Source: Subtercola endophyticus (GTDB lineage Bacteria; Actinomycetota; Actinomycetes; Actinomycetales; Microbacteriaceae). From it: DNA of 64,000 bases. The position numbers and the translations under genes are program-made. The notes beneath the pieces were generated by a model. That model did no database searches, was not told the origin of the DNA, and was given only the letters and a program-made list of their open reading frames with translations. This document shows positions 35,482 through 44,668 of the stretch, one piece after another (position 1 is the first letter of the stretch; each line of letters begins with the position of its first letter). Location of the stretch: contig NZ_CP087997.1 in NCBI RefSeq assembly GCF_021044565.1, positions 2,852,001 to 2,916,000 of the forward strand, in the 5' to 3' direction.

Positions 35482-36525
35482 ATGACGACCTCGCACGCGA
35501 ACTACAACTACGCCCTCGACTGGGTGCGGCGAACCGTCGAGCACGGCCCGATGCCGATCGGTGTGTTCGGGGCTGCCACCTCGAGCGGCGTACAAGAGAT
35601 CGCCGCCTTCGGCACCGACGACGGGCGCCGAGCCGCCGTCGACGATCACTTCGCCCTGTTCTCCGTGACAAAACCGCTCGTCGGGCTTGCCGCCATGCGC
35701 GCCGTCGAACGCGGCCAGCTCAGCCTGAGCGCCCAGCTCGCCGAGGCGGTGCCCACGTTGGCCGGAACGCTCGCCGGCCAGGTCACGCTCGAGCAGCTGC
35801 TCAGCCACCGCAGTGGGTTGTTCGATCCGGCGCTCGACGCCGCCGATCCGCGCGCCCTTCTGCAGAACGCCTCGCTCGTCTTTCCGCCCGGAACCATGAC
35901 GCAGTACTGCAACATCGCATTCGTCGGAATCGAGTTACTGCTCGAGGCGGCCACCGGCATCTCGCTGGCCGACCACGTCGCGGCGTTCACCGAGCTCGAC
36001 GGGGTCTCGACGCTCGCCCTCGACACGGGCGAGGGCCGCGATGCCCACCGCGTTCACGGCTCCGAGGAGGTCGGGCTCGACGTCGCGGCGATGGCCCGTG
36101 TTCGGCATCCTGCTGCCGGGGCCTATGCCACGGCGACCGATCTGCTGGCGCTGGGAAGCGCACTGCTTCGAAGCACCGCCGCCGCGGGTACGGCCCCTGC
36201 CACGGCAGAGGTCGTGCATCCGGCGACCCTCGCAGCGATGAGGGTGAACCGCACCGCCGGGCTGCCGCGCCTGAACTCGAAGCTGAACGATGCCCGCGAC
36301 CAGGACTGGGGCCTGTCTTTCAACCTTCCGCACTCGCCCGCGCTCCTCGAGCACAACCTGTTCGGGCACGGCGGATGGTCGGGCTGCCAGTTCTGGGTCT
36401 ACCCCGAGTACGACGCGTGTTTCGTGCTGCTGACGAACCGGCTCGACCTGCCCGACCTCGGCGTGAGAGTGGATGAACTGCAGAACGCCTTCGCCGGCGG
36501 GCTCGTCGCGCCTCTTAGGGCGTGA
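35482..36525 (+). CDS. Serine hydrolase, class C beta-lactamase fold
   Basis: This 347-residue cytoplasmic protein has no signal peptide and belongs to the beta-lactamase/EstB-type esterase family. The nucleophile motif SxxK is visible in [18 protein letters not shown] (about residues 62-79), the second motif as QYCNIAFVG (about 142), and the late GHGGWSGC corresponds to the HxG box. [15 protein letters not shown] is the family's typical pre-Tyr segment. Without a signal sequence it is more likely an esterase or amidase than a penicillin-resistance enzyme. The start ATG 35482 gives [17 protein letters not shown] 35473 is also possible because GGAGAG lies very close to 35482. Confidence 0.83.
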   Translation: MTTSHANYNYALDWVRRTVEHGPMPIGVFGAATSSGVQEIAAFGTDDGRRAAVDDHFALFSVTKPLVGLAAMRAVERGQLSLSAQLAEAVPTLAGTLAGQVTLEQLLSHRSGLFDPALDAADPRALLQNASLVFPPGTMTQYCNIAFVGIELLLEAATGISLADHVAAFTELDGVSTLALDTGEGRDAHRVHGSEEVGLDVAAMARVRHPAAGAYATATDLLALGSALLRSTAAAGTAPATAEVVHPATLAAMRVNRTAGLPRLNSKLNDARDQDWGLSFNLPHSPALLEHNLFGHGGWSGCQFWVYPEYDACFVLLTNRLDLPDLGVRVDELQNAFAGGLVAPLRA

Positions 36526-36637
36526 CAGGCGATGCGCGCAAGAGTCGACTGAAATTCGCCGAACGTGCCAGAGTTACAACAGCGATAGTTCACACAGCCC
36601 AACCGTCGAGCTGGCCACGTGCCTCAAGGAGTTCATC

Positions 36638-37492
36638 ATGAGCAACGACACCCCTCCCCCCGGCGGTCCGGTCGACCCCTACCAGCAGCCTCAGGTGCCG
36701 GCAGGTGAGCCTGCGGCGCCCTACGGCCAGCCGCCGACACCGGCACCGGCCCCGTACGGCCAGCCGACAGACCCGTACGGCCAGACGGCGCCCTACGGCG
36801 CCTACCCGGGTCAGCCTCCGGTGACCGAAAAGACGAACGTGCTCGCGATCGTCTCGTTGGTGCTCGGCATCGTCTCGTACTTCACCGGGTTCTTCTTGGC
36901 CATCGGCGCCGTCATCACCGGTCACATCGCCCTCAGCCAGATCAAGAAAACGGGCGGCAAGGGCCGCGGAATGGCCATCGGCGGCCTGATTCTCGGTTAC
37001 GTGAGCATCGTCGCCGGAATTATCGTGACCATTCTCGTCATTGTGCTGATCATCGCGGCGGGGGCGACAACTGCGGCGAACGAGAAGGCGCTGAACGACT
37101 TGCTGAACTCGGCGAGCGCGTTTCCCCAGCCCTCCGAGACCGACAGCAGCGGCGGCGGAATCCAGACCAGCAGTGAGGCCTGCACGATTCTCAACGGCGA
37201 CGTCTCCGATTCGGCTTCAGCCCTCAGCGACAACTTCGCGGAGTTGCAGAGCGACCCCGCGGCTGCAATGACCGCGCTGCAGAACCTCTCCGACGACTTC
37301 ACGACGGCCGAGGGCGACATCAGCAACCCCGATGTGCTCGAAGCGGCGACCCAGGCGAACACCGACTTGCAGCAGCTGATCACCGACATTCAGGCGTTCC
37401 AGGCCGATCCGAGCGTCGGTACCGGCGCCATTGTGGCCGACTCGTCGGCCGTGCAGACCTCGTTCTCGGCGATCGGTACGCTCTGCCCGTAG
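36638..37492 (+). CDS. DUF4190-domain membrane protein with Pro/Gly/Tyr-rich N-terminus
   Basis: This 284-residue protein starts at ATG 36638, with AAGGAG six bases upstream. The first 60 residues are Pro/Gly/Gln/Tyr-rich with repeated PYGQP units. Two hydrophobic helices follow, with the DUF4190 pattern [21 protein letters not shown] ... [33 protein letters not shown] (about residues 63-125). The C-terminal 130 residues are outside the membrane, Ser/Asp/Ala-rich, with two cysteines (EACTIL and the terminal TLCP). The role is unknown; related proteins are common in actinobacteria. Confidence 0.8.
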   Translation: MSNDTPPPGGPVDPYQQPQVPAGEPAAPYGQPPTPAPAPYGQPTDPYGQTAPYGAYPGQPPVTEKTNVLAIVSLVLGIVSYFTGFFLAIGAVITGHIALSQIKKTGGKGRGMAIGGLILGYVSIVAGIIVTILVIVLIIAAGATTAANEKALNDLLNSASAFPQPSETDSSGGGIQTSSEACTILNGDVSDSASALSDNFAELQSDPAAAMTALQNLSDDFTTAEGDISNPDVLEAATQANTDLQQLITDIQAFQADPSVGTGAIVADSSAVQTSFSAIGTLCP

Positions 37493-37565
37493 AACCGCAA
37501 CGCCTGCGGTCGCGGTGGGCCGTGCCCGAGCCGAATACACCTGAGCCGAATACAATGGTGTCGCT

Positions 37566-38120
37566 ATGACATCAGCCGAGGGCATCCAGCAGTCGGATCC
37601 CGAGTCGCGCGAGCGACCCGGGCAGCGTGACGACGTAACTCCCGACGAGCGAGCGAGTCAGCTCAAAGAGCGGGTCTACGTGACCTTCACCGCGCTGGCG
37701 GTGCTGATCGCGCTCGCCCAAGAGACAGAATCGCCCGGCGCAGCCGCGCTCGTGCTTCTGGTGACCACGTGCGGGGTGCTGCTGGCCGGCCTGGTCGCGG
37801 ACATCATCTCGCACACCGCCGTGCACTCGAAGCTGCCGTCGCGGCATGAACTCGGGCACATGATCGCCACCAGCGTCAGTGCACTGGCCGCCATCGCGGT
37901 GCCGATGATCTTGTTCGGCCTGGCCGCGCTGGAGATCATCCACGTCGACGCCGCCCTCCGCGCCGGCCAGATCGTGCTCGCCATCTCGCTGGGTGTGATC
38001 GCGCTCGGCGCCCTGCGGCGGGCCGGGCTCACCTGGTGGCGGCGCCTTCTGCTGGCGGGCATCCTCACCGCCGTCGGCATCGCGGCCATCGTGCTCGAGT
38101 ACCTCGCCCACACCCTCTAG
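37566..38120 (+). CDS. Hypothetical four-helix membrane protein
   Basis: This 184-residue protein starts at ATG 37566. A charged N-terminus of about 35 residues (QSDPESRERPGQRDDVTPDERASQ) precedes four predicted transmembrane helices: VTFTALAVLIALA, AALVLLVTTCGVLLAGLVADIIS, ALAAIAVPMILFGLAAL and LLLAGILTAVGIAAIVLEYLA. A histidine-containing loop (SHTAVHSKLPSRHELGHMIA) joins helices two and three. I do not recognise the family. It stands alone between the DUF4190 gene and kup. Confidence 0.65.
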   Translation: MTSAEGIQQSDPESRERPGQRDDVTPDERASQLKERVYVTFTALAVLIALAQETESPGAAALVLLVTTCGVLLAGLVADIISHTAVHSKLPSRHELGHMIATSVSALAAIAVPMILFGLAALEIIHVDAALRAGQIVLAISLGVIALGALRRAGLTWWRRLLLAGILTAVGIAAIVLEYLAHTL

Positions 38121-38279
38121 CTCGGCCCCTCGAACTGGCAGGTATGACGGAGGCGACGTCGACGAACTCGTCAGGCGGGCTGCGCGGTCGTGCTCACCTG
38201 CAGAGCCAAGCTCGAAATCGACTGAGAGCGACGGGGCGCGGGGAGGGGAGCCCCTCGAGGCGGGTAGAGTCACGTGAGT

Positions 38280-38300
38280 CCCGCACCGAGAGCGTGCGGG
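38280..38300 (+). promoter_or_regulatory. Hairpin in the kup leader region
   Basis: A perfect 7-bp inverted repeat (CCCGCAC / GTGCGGG) with a 7-base loop lies 34 bases before the kup start, immediately followed by GGTTGACG. It may be an upstream terminator or a leader structure. I saw none of the conserved blocks of a c-di-AMP (ydaO) riboswitch. Confidence 0.35.
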
Positions 38301-38333
38301 GGTTGACGTTGTGATGATGGTCGGAGTCTTTTG

Positions 38334-40241
38334 GTGAAAACCATGACGCAGCCGGTGAAGGTCGGAGCCAGCGGGCTCGCGATCGCGGCGCTGGGTGTGG
38401 TGTTCGGTGATATCGGAACCAGCCCGCTGTATTCTCTGCAGACCGTTTTCAGCATCGACGGCGGGGCAGTGAAGGCCACGCCCGACGACGTCTACGGCGT
38501 GATCTCGCTCATGTTCTGGGCCATGACCATCGTGGTATCGATCAAATACGTGTCGATCTTGATGCGCGCCGACAACGACGGCGAAGGCGGAGTGATGGCC
38601 CTCGCGGCGCTGGCACAGCGCCTCTACGCGAAGAACGCCGGCAAGGCAGGGCTCCTGCTCATCATCGGCATCGTCGGGGTCTCACTGTTCTACGGCGACT
38701 CGCTGATCACCCCCGCGATCAGTGTGCTGTCTGCCGTCGAGGGCCTACAGGTCGCCGTGCCAGGCATCGCCAACCTGATCGTTCCGATCGCCGCGGTCAT
38801 TCTCACCGGCCTTTTCGCCTTTCAACGGTTCGGCACCGGCAAGGTGGGCAAGCTGTTCGGCCCGGTGATGGTGCTGTGGTTCGTCGTCATCGGTCTGGCC
38901 GGCCTCGCGATGGTGGTGCAGCATCCGAGCGTGCTGGTGGGGCTGTCCCCGTCGTATGCGGTCGTGTTCATCGTCGCTCATCCCCTCATCGCCTTCGTGG
39001 CGATGGGTGCGGTCGTGCTGGTCATCACCGGCGCAGAGGCGCTCTACGCCGACATGGGCCACTTCGGCCGGCCGCCGATTCGCCGGGCGTGGTTCGTCGT
39101 CGTCTTCCCCGCTCTCGTGCTCAACTACCTCGGCCAAGCTGCGTTGATTCTTCAGGATCCGGCCTCGCGCGCGAATCCGTTCTTCTTGCTGTTTCCCGAC
39201 TGGGCGCGCCTGCCGATGGTCGTTCTCGCCACCGCCGCCACTGTGATCGCGAGTCAGGCCGTCATCTCCGGGGCCTTCTCGCTGACCCGGCAGGCCATTC
39301 AGCTCGGACTGCTGCCGCCGCTCACCGTCAAACACACGTCAGAGAAAGAGGGCGGCCAGGTCTACCTGCCCGCGGTCAATGCTCTGCTGTTCATCGGTGT
39401 GATGGCCGTCATGCTGGTGTTCCGATCGTCGGCGGCCCTCGCAACCGCGTACGGCGTTTCCGTCACCGGTGCCCTGCTCGTCGACACGGTGCTGCTGCTG
39501 TTGGTGGCCCCGCGCCTCTGGGGCTGGGGTCCGCTCAAGATCGGCGCCGCCGCCCTGGTCTTCGGAGGGCTCGAAGCGACCTTCCTGAGTGCCAACCTGT
39601 CGAAGATCCTGCACGGCGGCTGGGTACCGCTGCTCGTCGCCTTCGCCGTGATCGTGGTGATGACCACTTGGCGTCGCGGCAGACAACTCGTCATCGCCGG
39701 GCGCATCAAGAAAGAAGGATCGCTCTCGGAATTCGTGGACAAGGTGCGCGAGAAGAACATCGTTCGCGTGCCGGGTATCGCGATCTTTCTGCATCCGAAT
39801 AGAGACTCGACCCCGCTCGCGTTGCGCGCGAACGTCGAACGCAACAAAGTTCTGCACAAGCGCGTCATCATCGTCAGCGTCGTGATCGAGAACATTCCGC
39901 ATGTCGACCCGAAAGACGCGTTCGAGTACAACGACCTCGGTTACTCCGACGACGACATCGACCACCTCAAGATTCGCTTCGGCTTCTCGGACTCCCCGAA
40001 CATCCCCCGCGCCCTGCGCAGGGCCTGCATGCTCGACGTTCTCGACCTGTCGGCCAAGCAGGTCGACGCGGCGTCGTACTTCGTGTCGCGCGGGGCGATC
40101 CGTACGACACGCGCCCCGGGCATGGTGCCGTGGCGCAAGAGTCTCTTCGCAGCTCTCGCGCAGAACGCGGCGAACCCGGCGGCGCGTTTCGCGCTGCCCG
40201 CCAGCCGCACCGTCACGATGGGCAGCGACATCGACATCTGA
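38334..40241 (+). CDS. kup: Kup-family potassium uptake protein
   Basis: This 635-residue K+/H+ symporter has the usual Kup length. The family signature ALGVVFGDIGTSPLYSLQTVF lies near residue 20, followed by a conserved loop MRADNDGEGGVMALAAL and about twelve transmembrane segments up to residue 440. A C-terminal cytoplasmic domain of about 190 residues begins IKKEGSLSEFVDKVREKNIVRVPGIAIFL. GTG 38334 is chosen because GGAG lies seven bases upstream; ATG 38343 would remove three residues. It imports potassium into the cell and is probably constitutive or turgor-regulated. Confidence 0.93.
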   Translation: MKTMTQPVKVGASGLAIAALGVVFGDIGTSPLYSLQTVFSIDGGAVKATPDDVYGVISLMFWAMTIVVSIKYVSILMRADNDGEGGVMALAALAQRLYAKNAGKAGLLLIIGIVGVSLFYGDSLITPAISVLSAVEGLQVAVPGIANLIVPIAAVILTGLFAFQRFGTGKVGKLFGPVMVLWFVVIGLAGLAMVVQHPSVLVGLSPSYAVVFIVAHPLIAFVAMGAVVLVITGAEALYADMGHFGRPPIRRAWFVVVFPALVLNYLGQAALILQDPASRANPFFLLFPDWARLPMVVLATAATVIASQAVISGAFSLTRQAIQLGLLPPLTVKHTSEKEGGQVYLPAVNALLFIGVMAVMLVFRSSAALATAYGVSVTGALLVDTVLLLLVAPRLWGWGPLKIGAAALVFGGLEATFLSANLSKILHGGWVPLLVAFAVIVVMTTWRRGRQLVIAGRIKKEGSLSEFVDKVREKNIVRVPGIAIFLHPNRDSTPLALRANVERNKVLHKRVIIVSVVIENIPHVDPKDAFEYNDLGYSDDDIDHLKIRFGFSDSPNIPRALRRACMLDVLDLSAKQVDAASYFVSRGAIRTTRAPGMVPWRKSLFAALAQNAANPAARFALPASRTVTMGSDIDI

Positions 40242-40274
40242 GCCGTTCGCGACGTTCGCGCGCTTCGTGCCGCC

Positions 40275-41216
40275 TCAGAACGTCGTACGCACCAGCGGGG
40301 TCGCGGTTCCCGCCAGCCGAATATCGACCGAACGGATGCTCGCGGTCGGCACACTCGTCGACGCCGACAGACCACCGGCGGCGGTTGACGACGTGGCACT
40401 CCACGAGGCGACCGTCGTCTCGGCGCCGGAGTCGTCGGTGACGACCAGCTCGTAATCGCCCGAACCACCGTTCTCGGTCGCCCACCCCGCGTCGGAGTAG
40501 TGGCAGGTCCAGTCGAATCGGGTACCCCAGCCCTTCGGGGTGACCTGCAGGTCTGCCGTCATGACGCCGGCGACCACGGGGGTCATCGACACGGGATTCG
40601 TGACCTGGGGTTCGCCCGTCGCGGGCGCAGCCGGGGTGGCAGGGGCGGCCGGGGTGGGTGCGGCCAGCGGCGCGGAGGATGCTACCGGCACAGACGGACC
40701 CCGCACCGCGCCCGTCACCCCGCCGATCACGAGGCCGCCCACGACAAGAGCAACGGCGGCCGCCGAGGAGAGCCCCACGAGCATCCACCGCCCGCGTTGG
40801 CGACGCCGAGCTGCTCGATGGGCCAGCGACTGCACAGAGGCCGAACTCGCCGGAACCGGAGCCGGAGTCAGCGCCGGAGCCGGAGTCAGCGCCGGAGCCG
40901 AAGTCAGCGCCGGAGTCGGGGCCGCTGCCGGCGCCAGCGCCGCTGCAAGCACAGCGTCGTCCGACTCCAACGCCTGGTCGGCCGGCACGGCACGCCCAGG
41001 CTCTGCCAGCAACGCGACGGCCTCCTCGGCCGACAGCATGCTCAGAATGCCCGGCAGCCCGGCGAGCTCGGCCACCTCTGCGGCGCGCGCCGCGTCGACG
41101 GCCAGCAGCCGCTCGTAGACGCGGCGGTCATCGGCGCTGAGTGCGCCCAGCACGTACGCCGCATCCCAGTCGCGAAGATCGCGCGACCTGTCGCTGAAAC
41201 TCGCACTCTCGTTCAC
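40275..41216 (-). CDS. RskA-like anti-sigma factor (single-pass membrane protein)
   Basis: This 313-residue protein starts at GTG 41216, overlapping the sigma factor stop. The cytoplasmic N-terminal domain has DLRDWDAAYVLGALSADDRRVYERLL (about residues 12-37), the typical opening of RskA/RslA-type anti-sigma domains, but no HxxxCxxC zinc motif. A repetitive Pro/Ala linker (PALTPAPALTPAPVPASS, about residues 95-125) precedes the transmembrane helix (WMLVGLSSAAAVALVVGGLVIGG). The periplasm-side C-terminal domain is compact and resembles the RskA C-terminal domain. Release of the sigma factor probably requires regulated proteolysis. Confidence 0.83.
   Translation of the reverse strand: MNESASFSDRSRDLRDWDAAYVLGALSADDRRVYERLLAVDAARAAEVAELAGLPGILSMLSAEEAVALLAEPGRAVPADQALESDDAVLAAALAPAAAPTPALTSAPALTPAPALTPAPVPASSASVQSLAHRAARRRQRGRWMLVGLSSAAAVALVVGGLVIGGVTGAVRGPSVPVASSAPLAAPTPAAPATPAAPATGEPQVTNPVSMTPVVAGVMTADLQVTPKGWGTRFDWTCHYSDAGWATENGGSGDYELVVTDDSGAETTVASWSATSSTAAGGLSASTSVPTASIRSVDIRLAGTATPLVRTTF
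40858..40930 (-). repeat. Tandem repeat in the anti-sigma linker
   Basis: An 18-base unit close to GCCGGAGTCAGCGCCGGA is repeated about four times with small changes, encoding PALTPA repeats in the linker before the membrane helix. Repeat number is likely to vary between strains. Confidence 0.6.
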
Positions 41217-41719
41217 TCGGTCACCCCCCGTTCTTGCAGGGCGAGTTTGAGCGCGCGCAAGGCGTAGTGCAGGCGCGACTTGATCGTTCCCTCTGGCACG
41301 TCTTCGGCCCGGGCGATCTCGGCCACCGACTGACCGAGGTAGTACGCACCGACGATCGCCGACCGGTGTTCGTACGAGAGGTTCGAGAGGGCATCCGACA
41401 GCAGCCAGGCATCGAGCACCTGCCCGGTACGGTCGGGGCCGGGTCGCTCGGGCACGGTGTCGGTGGCGAATTCGTGCGCCCGCCGCGCACTGCGACGATC
41501 GTCGATCACTAGATTGCGGGCCACGGTGAACAACCACGCTCGTGCCGATTCGTCACTCTGCTGCAGGATGCTCGGCTTCTTCCACGCCCGTAGCAACGAC
41601 TCCTGCACCACATCTTGGGCCAGCCCGTAGTCACCTGTGAGGCGGTAGACGTAGCGGAACAGGGCGGCGCCGTGTGCGTCGTGAACGGCCCGCAAAAGCT
41701 CGGCCTGATCGTTCTGCAT
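41213..41719 (-). CDS. ECF-type RNA polymerase sigma factor (SigK/SigL-like)
   Basis: This 168-residue sigma-70 family ECF protein starts at ATG 41719, with GGGAGG six bases upstream; the longer frame upstream is not supported. Region 2 is ALFRYVYRLTGDYGLAQDVVQESLLRAWKKP (about residues 18-48), with ARAWLFTVARNLVIDDRRSARR as the -10-binding helix. Region 4 is YYLGQSVAEIARAEDVPEGTIKSRLHYALRALKLALQE, the closing stretch typical of actinobacterial SigK/SigL-type factors. It overlaps the anti-sigma gene, its probable inhibitor. The divergent lipoprotein gene is a likely member of its regulon. Confidence 0.9.
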   Translation of the reverse strand: MQNDQAELLRAVHDAHGAALFRYVYRLTGDYGLAQDVVQESLLRAWKKPSILQQSDESARAWLFTVARNLVIDDRRSARRAHEFATDTVPERPGPDRTGQVLDAWLLSDALSNLSYEHRSAIVGAYYLGQSVAEIARAEDVPEGTIKSRLHYALRALKLALQERGVTE

Positions 41720-41865
41720 CTGCGCCTCCCACTTGTGAACAACGAGGCAGACGCGACTTTCGTTCAGTACTGATTCGTGGTGAACGTTTGCCGAGGCTAT
41801 GCCGTCGTTCGGGGGTGACGGCCACTCTGAGCCGCCCATCGCAGTCACATTCGAAAGAAGACATC

Positions 41866-42435
41866 ATGAAGAACAAGCTCATACTCACGGCCGCGGCTGG
41901 TGCTTTCGCGTTAGTTGCACTGGCCGGATGCTCGAGCTCATCCACCTCGACGGCCGCCGCGCCGGGCGCTGCCTCTACGACGTCGGCTGCCAGTGCCGCG
42001 CCGGCGTACGGTGGCGCAGCGGGAGCCTCTGCTGCGGCGTCCGGTGCAACTTCTGCCGGTGCATCCGGAACCGTCGACGCCCAGACCGCGAGCACCTCGC
42101 TCGGCACCATCGTCGTGAACGGCGCCGGCATGACCGCCTACTTCTTCGACAAAGACACCAAGGGTGCCAGCACGAGCGCCTGCACCGGCGGCTGCGCCAC
42201 CGCCTGGCCCGAGATCACCACGAACTCCTCAGCGCCCACCGTCGAAGGCATCACCGGAACGGTCGGCACCATCACCGGCGTCGACGGCAAGCTGCAGATC
42301 ACCATCAACGGCCTGCCGATCTACACCTACGCGGCAGACACCGCTCCCGGGCAGACCTCGGGCCAGGGCTTCGGCGGCATCTGGCACGTGATCGGCGCCG
42401 ACGGCTCCGAGATCATGACGCCGGCCGCCGGTTGA
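41866..42435 (+). CDS. Lipoprotein with Yx(FWY)xxD motif (COG4315 type)
   Basis: This 189-residue secreted protein starts at ATG 41866 with a signal peptide ending in the lipobox ALAGC (about residue 21). A Ser/Ala/Thr-rich linker of about 65 residues leads to a domain containing MTAYFFDKDTKGAS (the YxFxxD form of the motif), ACTGGCATAWPEI with two cysteines, and the repeated half INGLPIYTYAADTAPGQTSGQGFGGIWHVI. The family (Lipoprotein_15) has no established function; membrane redox or metal-related roles have been suggested. It is divergent from the ECF sigma/anti-sigma pair, 146 bases away, and its stop overlaps the end of the permease pseudogene by 23 bases. Confidence 0.85.
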   Translation: MKNKLILTAAAGAFALVALAGCSSSSTSTAAAPGAASTTSAASAAPAYGGAAGASAAASGATSAGASGTVDAQTASTSLGTIVVNGAGMTAYFFDKDTKGASTSACTGGCATAWPEITTNSSAPTVEGITGTVGTITGVDGKLQITINGLPIYTYAADTAPGQTSGQGFGGIWHVIGADGSEIMTPAAG

Positions 42436-43557
42436 GCCCGCGGCGTGCTACTCGCCCTCGCAGAACGTAGGTGAGGGCGAGGAGCACGAACCAGATCGGG
42501 GTGCAGGCGAGGGCAGCCTGGGTGGCCGGATACACGCCGAGCAGTACCAGGATGAACGCAAAGAACGCGAGCACCACAATGCACATCACGCGCCCCCCGG
42601 GCATCCGGTACCGCGAGACGGCGTGCAGGTCTGGTCTGCGCCGTCGGTACACCAGGTACGAGAGCAAGATCATCGACCAGACGAAAATGAACAGCACCGA
42701 AGAGATGGTGGTGATCAGCCGAGGTCAGCACCACAAAGTTGATCACGCCCGCCGCCGCCGAAAGCCCGATGAGTACGAAGAGCGCCACGAAGGGGCTCTG
42801 GTCGGGCGCGATCTGGTTCCACGGAGTGACGCAGACGATGACACCGAGGGCGACCACGTAGAAGAACAGAATTCGCACGGGAACCTGATTGATGGCCTTC
42901 GGCAGCGTCTTCTCCGGATCCTTCGCCTCGGCCGCCGTGGTACCCACCAGCTCGATACCGACGAACGCGAAGATCGCTATCTGAAAGCCGCCGAAGAAGC
43001 CTTCGGCGCCATTCGGAAAGAAACCGCCCTCATCCCACAGATGACTGACTGAGGCCGTGTTTCCGGCCGGCGAGGTGAAGTTCGTCGCGATGAGGTAAAT
43101 GCCCACGACGATCAGCGCAAGGATGGTCACGACCTTGATGAGCGCGAACCAGAACTCGGCCTCGCCGAAAGCGCGCACCGCGATGAGATTCAGCCCGAGA
43201 ACCACGACGATGGCGATGCCGATCGGAATCCAGCCGGGCAGGGCGCATCACGAAGAACAGCATGAAGCCGACGATGGCGTAGACCAGCAGAATCGACGGC
43301 CCCGCCGCGTGGATGCCGATGCCCGACCCGAGAAAAAGGCCCGTGCCGATGGCGCCACCGATGGCGATGAGCTGAATGTGCCGGTTCGACAGTCCGCGCT
43401 CGAGCTTGACCGGCTCGCCGGAGGCCGTGGGGTTCTGGGCGGTGGGGTCGACGGCGCGCTGCGCGGTGCGGCCCACGGCGCCCTGCGCGGTGCGGCCCGC
43501 GGCGCCGTGACTCGCGGGATCCTGCGCGCCCGGAGCTTGGCCCTTTGTGCTTGTCAT
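42413..43557 (-). pseudogene. Amino-acid permease (CycA/AnsP-type) pseudogene with two internal deletions
   Basis: The gene begins at ATG 43557, with GGAGGG upstream, and carries a normal permease N-terminus (GLSNRHIQLIAIGGAIGTGLFLG, then GFMLFFVMR). At about 43240 it jumps, out of frame, to the region PIGIAIVVVLGLNLIAVRAFGEAEFWFALIK. That frame continues well through FQIAIFAFVGIELVGTTAAEAKDPEKTLP to GVINFVVLTSA. At about 42722 a second out-of-frame jump leads to LFIFVWSMILLSYLVYRRRRPDLH and a normal C-terminus. By comparison with CycA as I remember it, about 65 residues are missing at each junction. An intact gene would encode an APC-superfamily importer for amino acids such as D-serine, alanine or glycine. 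Confidence 0.85.
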
Positions 43558-43660
43558 TTCGGCCCTCCCCGCCATCGATGTGCTGCCGAGAGTAGCGCAA
43601 CCCCCCTCGTTTCGGTACCGCTGGCTTCCGCCACCGGAACCTGTTCTCAGCGCGGAGGTC

Positions 43661-44560
43661 TCAGCGCGGAGATTCGTCGACCGCAGCGCGGCCCTCGTCG
43701 AGCAGATGCTCGGTGTCGGCCCAGAGTCTGGCCTGCCACGCGGTGTCGTTTCCTGGGTGGATCGGAATGAGGCGTTCGGTTTTCTTCACGGTGTAGTAGC
43801 CGCCGTTCTGCCCGGCGAAGCAAGGATCGGTGGCGAGCTTCACGATCAGTCCGGCGCCGCGGCGGGGATCACCGATGTGCAGGCGTGTCAGAATTCTCTC
43901 GAGCGGCGCGGCGAACCCGAGTTCGCGGCCGAGGCCGGTCACGTTGAACCCGGGGTCGAGCACATTCGCTGTGACGCCGCTGCCTTCGATTCTGCGGGCG
44001 AGCTCGAGGGTGAACATGATGTCGAGCAGCTTGCTCTTCCCATAGAGCAGTGAAGAGCCGCGCGCGGTGAACGCGGCGGTGTCGGTGAGGTCGCCGGGAA
44101 GGCTCAGAACGCCGTGCCTGCGGGATGCCTCGGAGCCGACGTTCACGATCCGGGATCCCGGTGTCTTGGTGAGAGTCGGGAGCAGTTCGCGAGTGATCAG
44201 CCACGGCGCGAGGTAGTTGACGGCAATCATTTCCGGGTAGCCGTCTGCGGTGATTCGCTGTTCGAATGCGTGCACCCCGGCGTTGTTGATGAGAACGTCG
44301 ATCTGGTCATAGTGTCTGGCAATCTCTTGGCCCACCCGGCGCACGTCGGCAGTGTGTGTGAAGTCGACCAGAAAGACGTCGATCTCGCTGCCGGGCGAGG
44401 CCGCCAGGATCTCGGCGCGGGTCTCTTCTGCGCGCTCGGCACTTCGGGCGGTGAGCACGAGGTGCGCTCCCTGTTGAGCGAGTTCGGTTGCGGCGATCCG
44501 GCCAAGGCCGCTCGTGGCGCCGGTGATCACGATCGTCGGGACGCGTTCGGAAATAGGCAT
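43661..44560 (-). CDS. Short-chain dehydrogenase/reductase (retinol-dehydrogenase-like)
   Basis: This 299-residue NAD(P)-dependent SDR enzyme starts MPISERVPTIVITGATSGLGRI at ATG 44560. The cofactor loop TGxxxGxG is TGATSGLG (about residues 14-21), NNAG is present as LINNAGVHAF (about residue 90), and the catalytic Ser and YxxxK are in VNVGSEASRR and SLLYGKSKLLDI (about residue 174). The length and C-terminal AxxPGxxxT-like stretch (VLDPGFNVTGLG) match the extended retinol-dehydrogenase/WWOX-type branch. It is transcribed divergently from a MarR regulator, which probably represses it. Confidence 0.88.
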   Translation of the reverse strand: MPISERVPTIVITGATSGLGRIAATELAQQGAHLVLTARSAERAEETRAEILAASPGSEIDVFLVDFTHTADVRRVGQEIARHYDQIDVLINNAGVHAFEQRITADGYPEMIAVNYLAPWLITRELLPTLTKTPGSRIVNVGSEASRRHGVLSLPGDLTDTAAFTARGSSLLYGKSKLLDIMFTLELARRIEGSGVTANVLDPGFNVTGLGRELGFAAPLERILTRLHIGDPRRGAGLIVKLATDPCFAGQNGGYYTVKKTERLIPIHPGNDTAWQARLWADTEHLLDEGRAAVDESPR

Positions 44561-44628
44561 AGTGCGTGCTTTCCCTTTCGAAATGGGTATCAGTCAGTGA
44601 CGAAAGGAAGAGCAACGTCATGCTTCGA

Positions 44629-44657
44629 TATAGTGGGGATTTACAAACCATATAGAG
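44629..44657. promoter_or_regulatory. Candidate MarR operator between SDR and marR genes
   Basis: In the AT-rich divergent gap, GATATAGTGG and CCATATAGA form an imperfect inverted repeat separated by about nine bases, just upstream of the MarR start and overlapping where both promoters should lie. This is a call by eye. Confidence 0.4.
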
Positions 44658-44668
44658 ATGATGGGTAA

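Noticed and set aside
38121..38333. c-di-AMP (ydaO) riboswitch before kup
   Set aside because: Only a simple 7-bp hairpin is present; I could not find the conserved blocks of that riboswitch.
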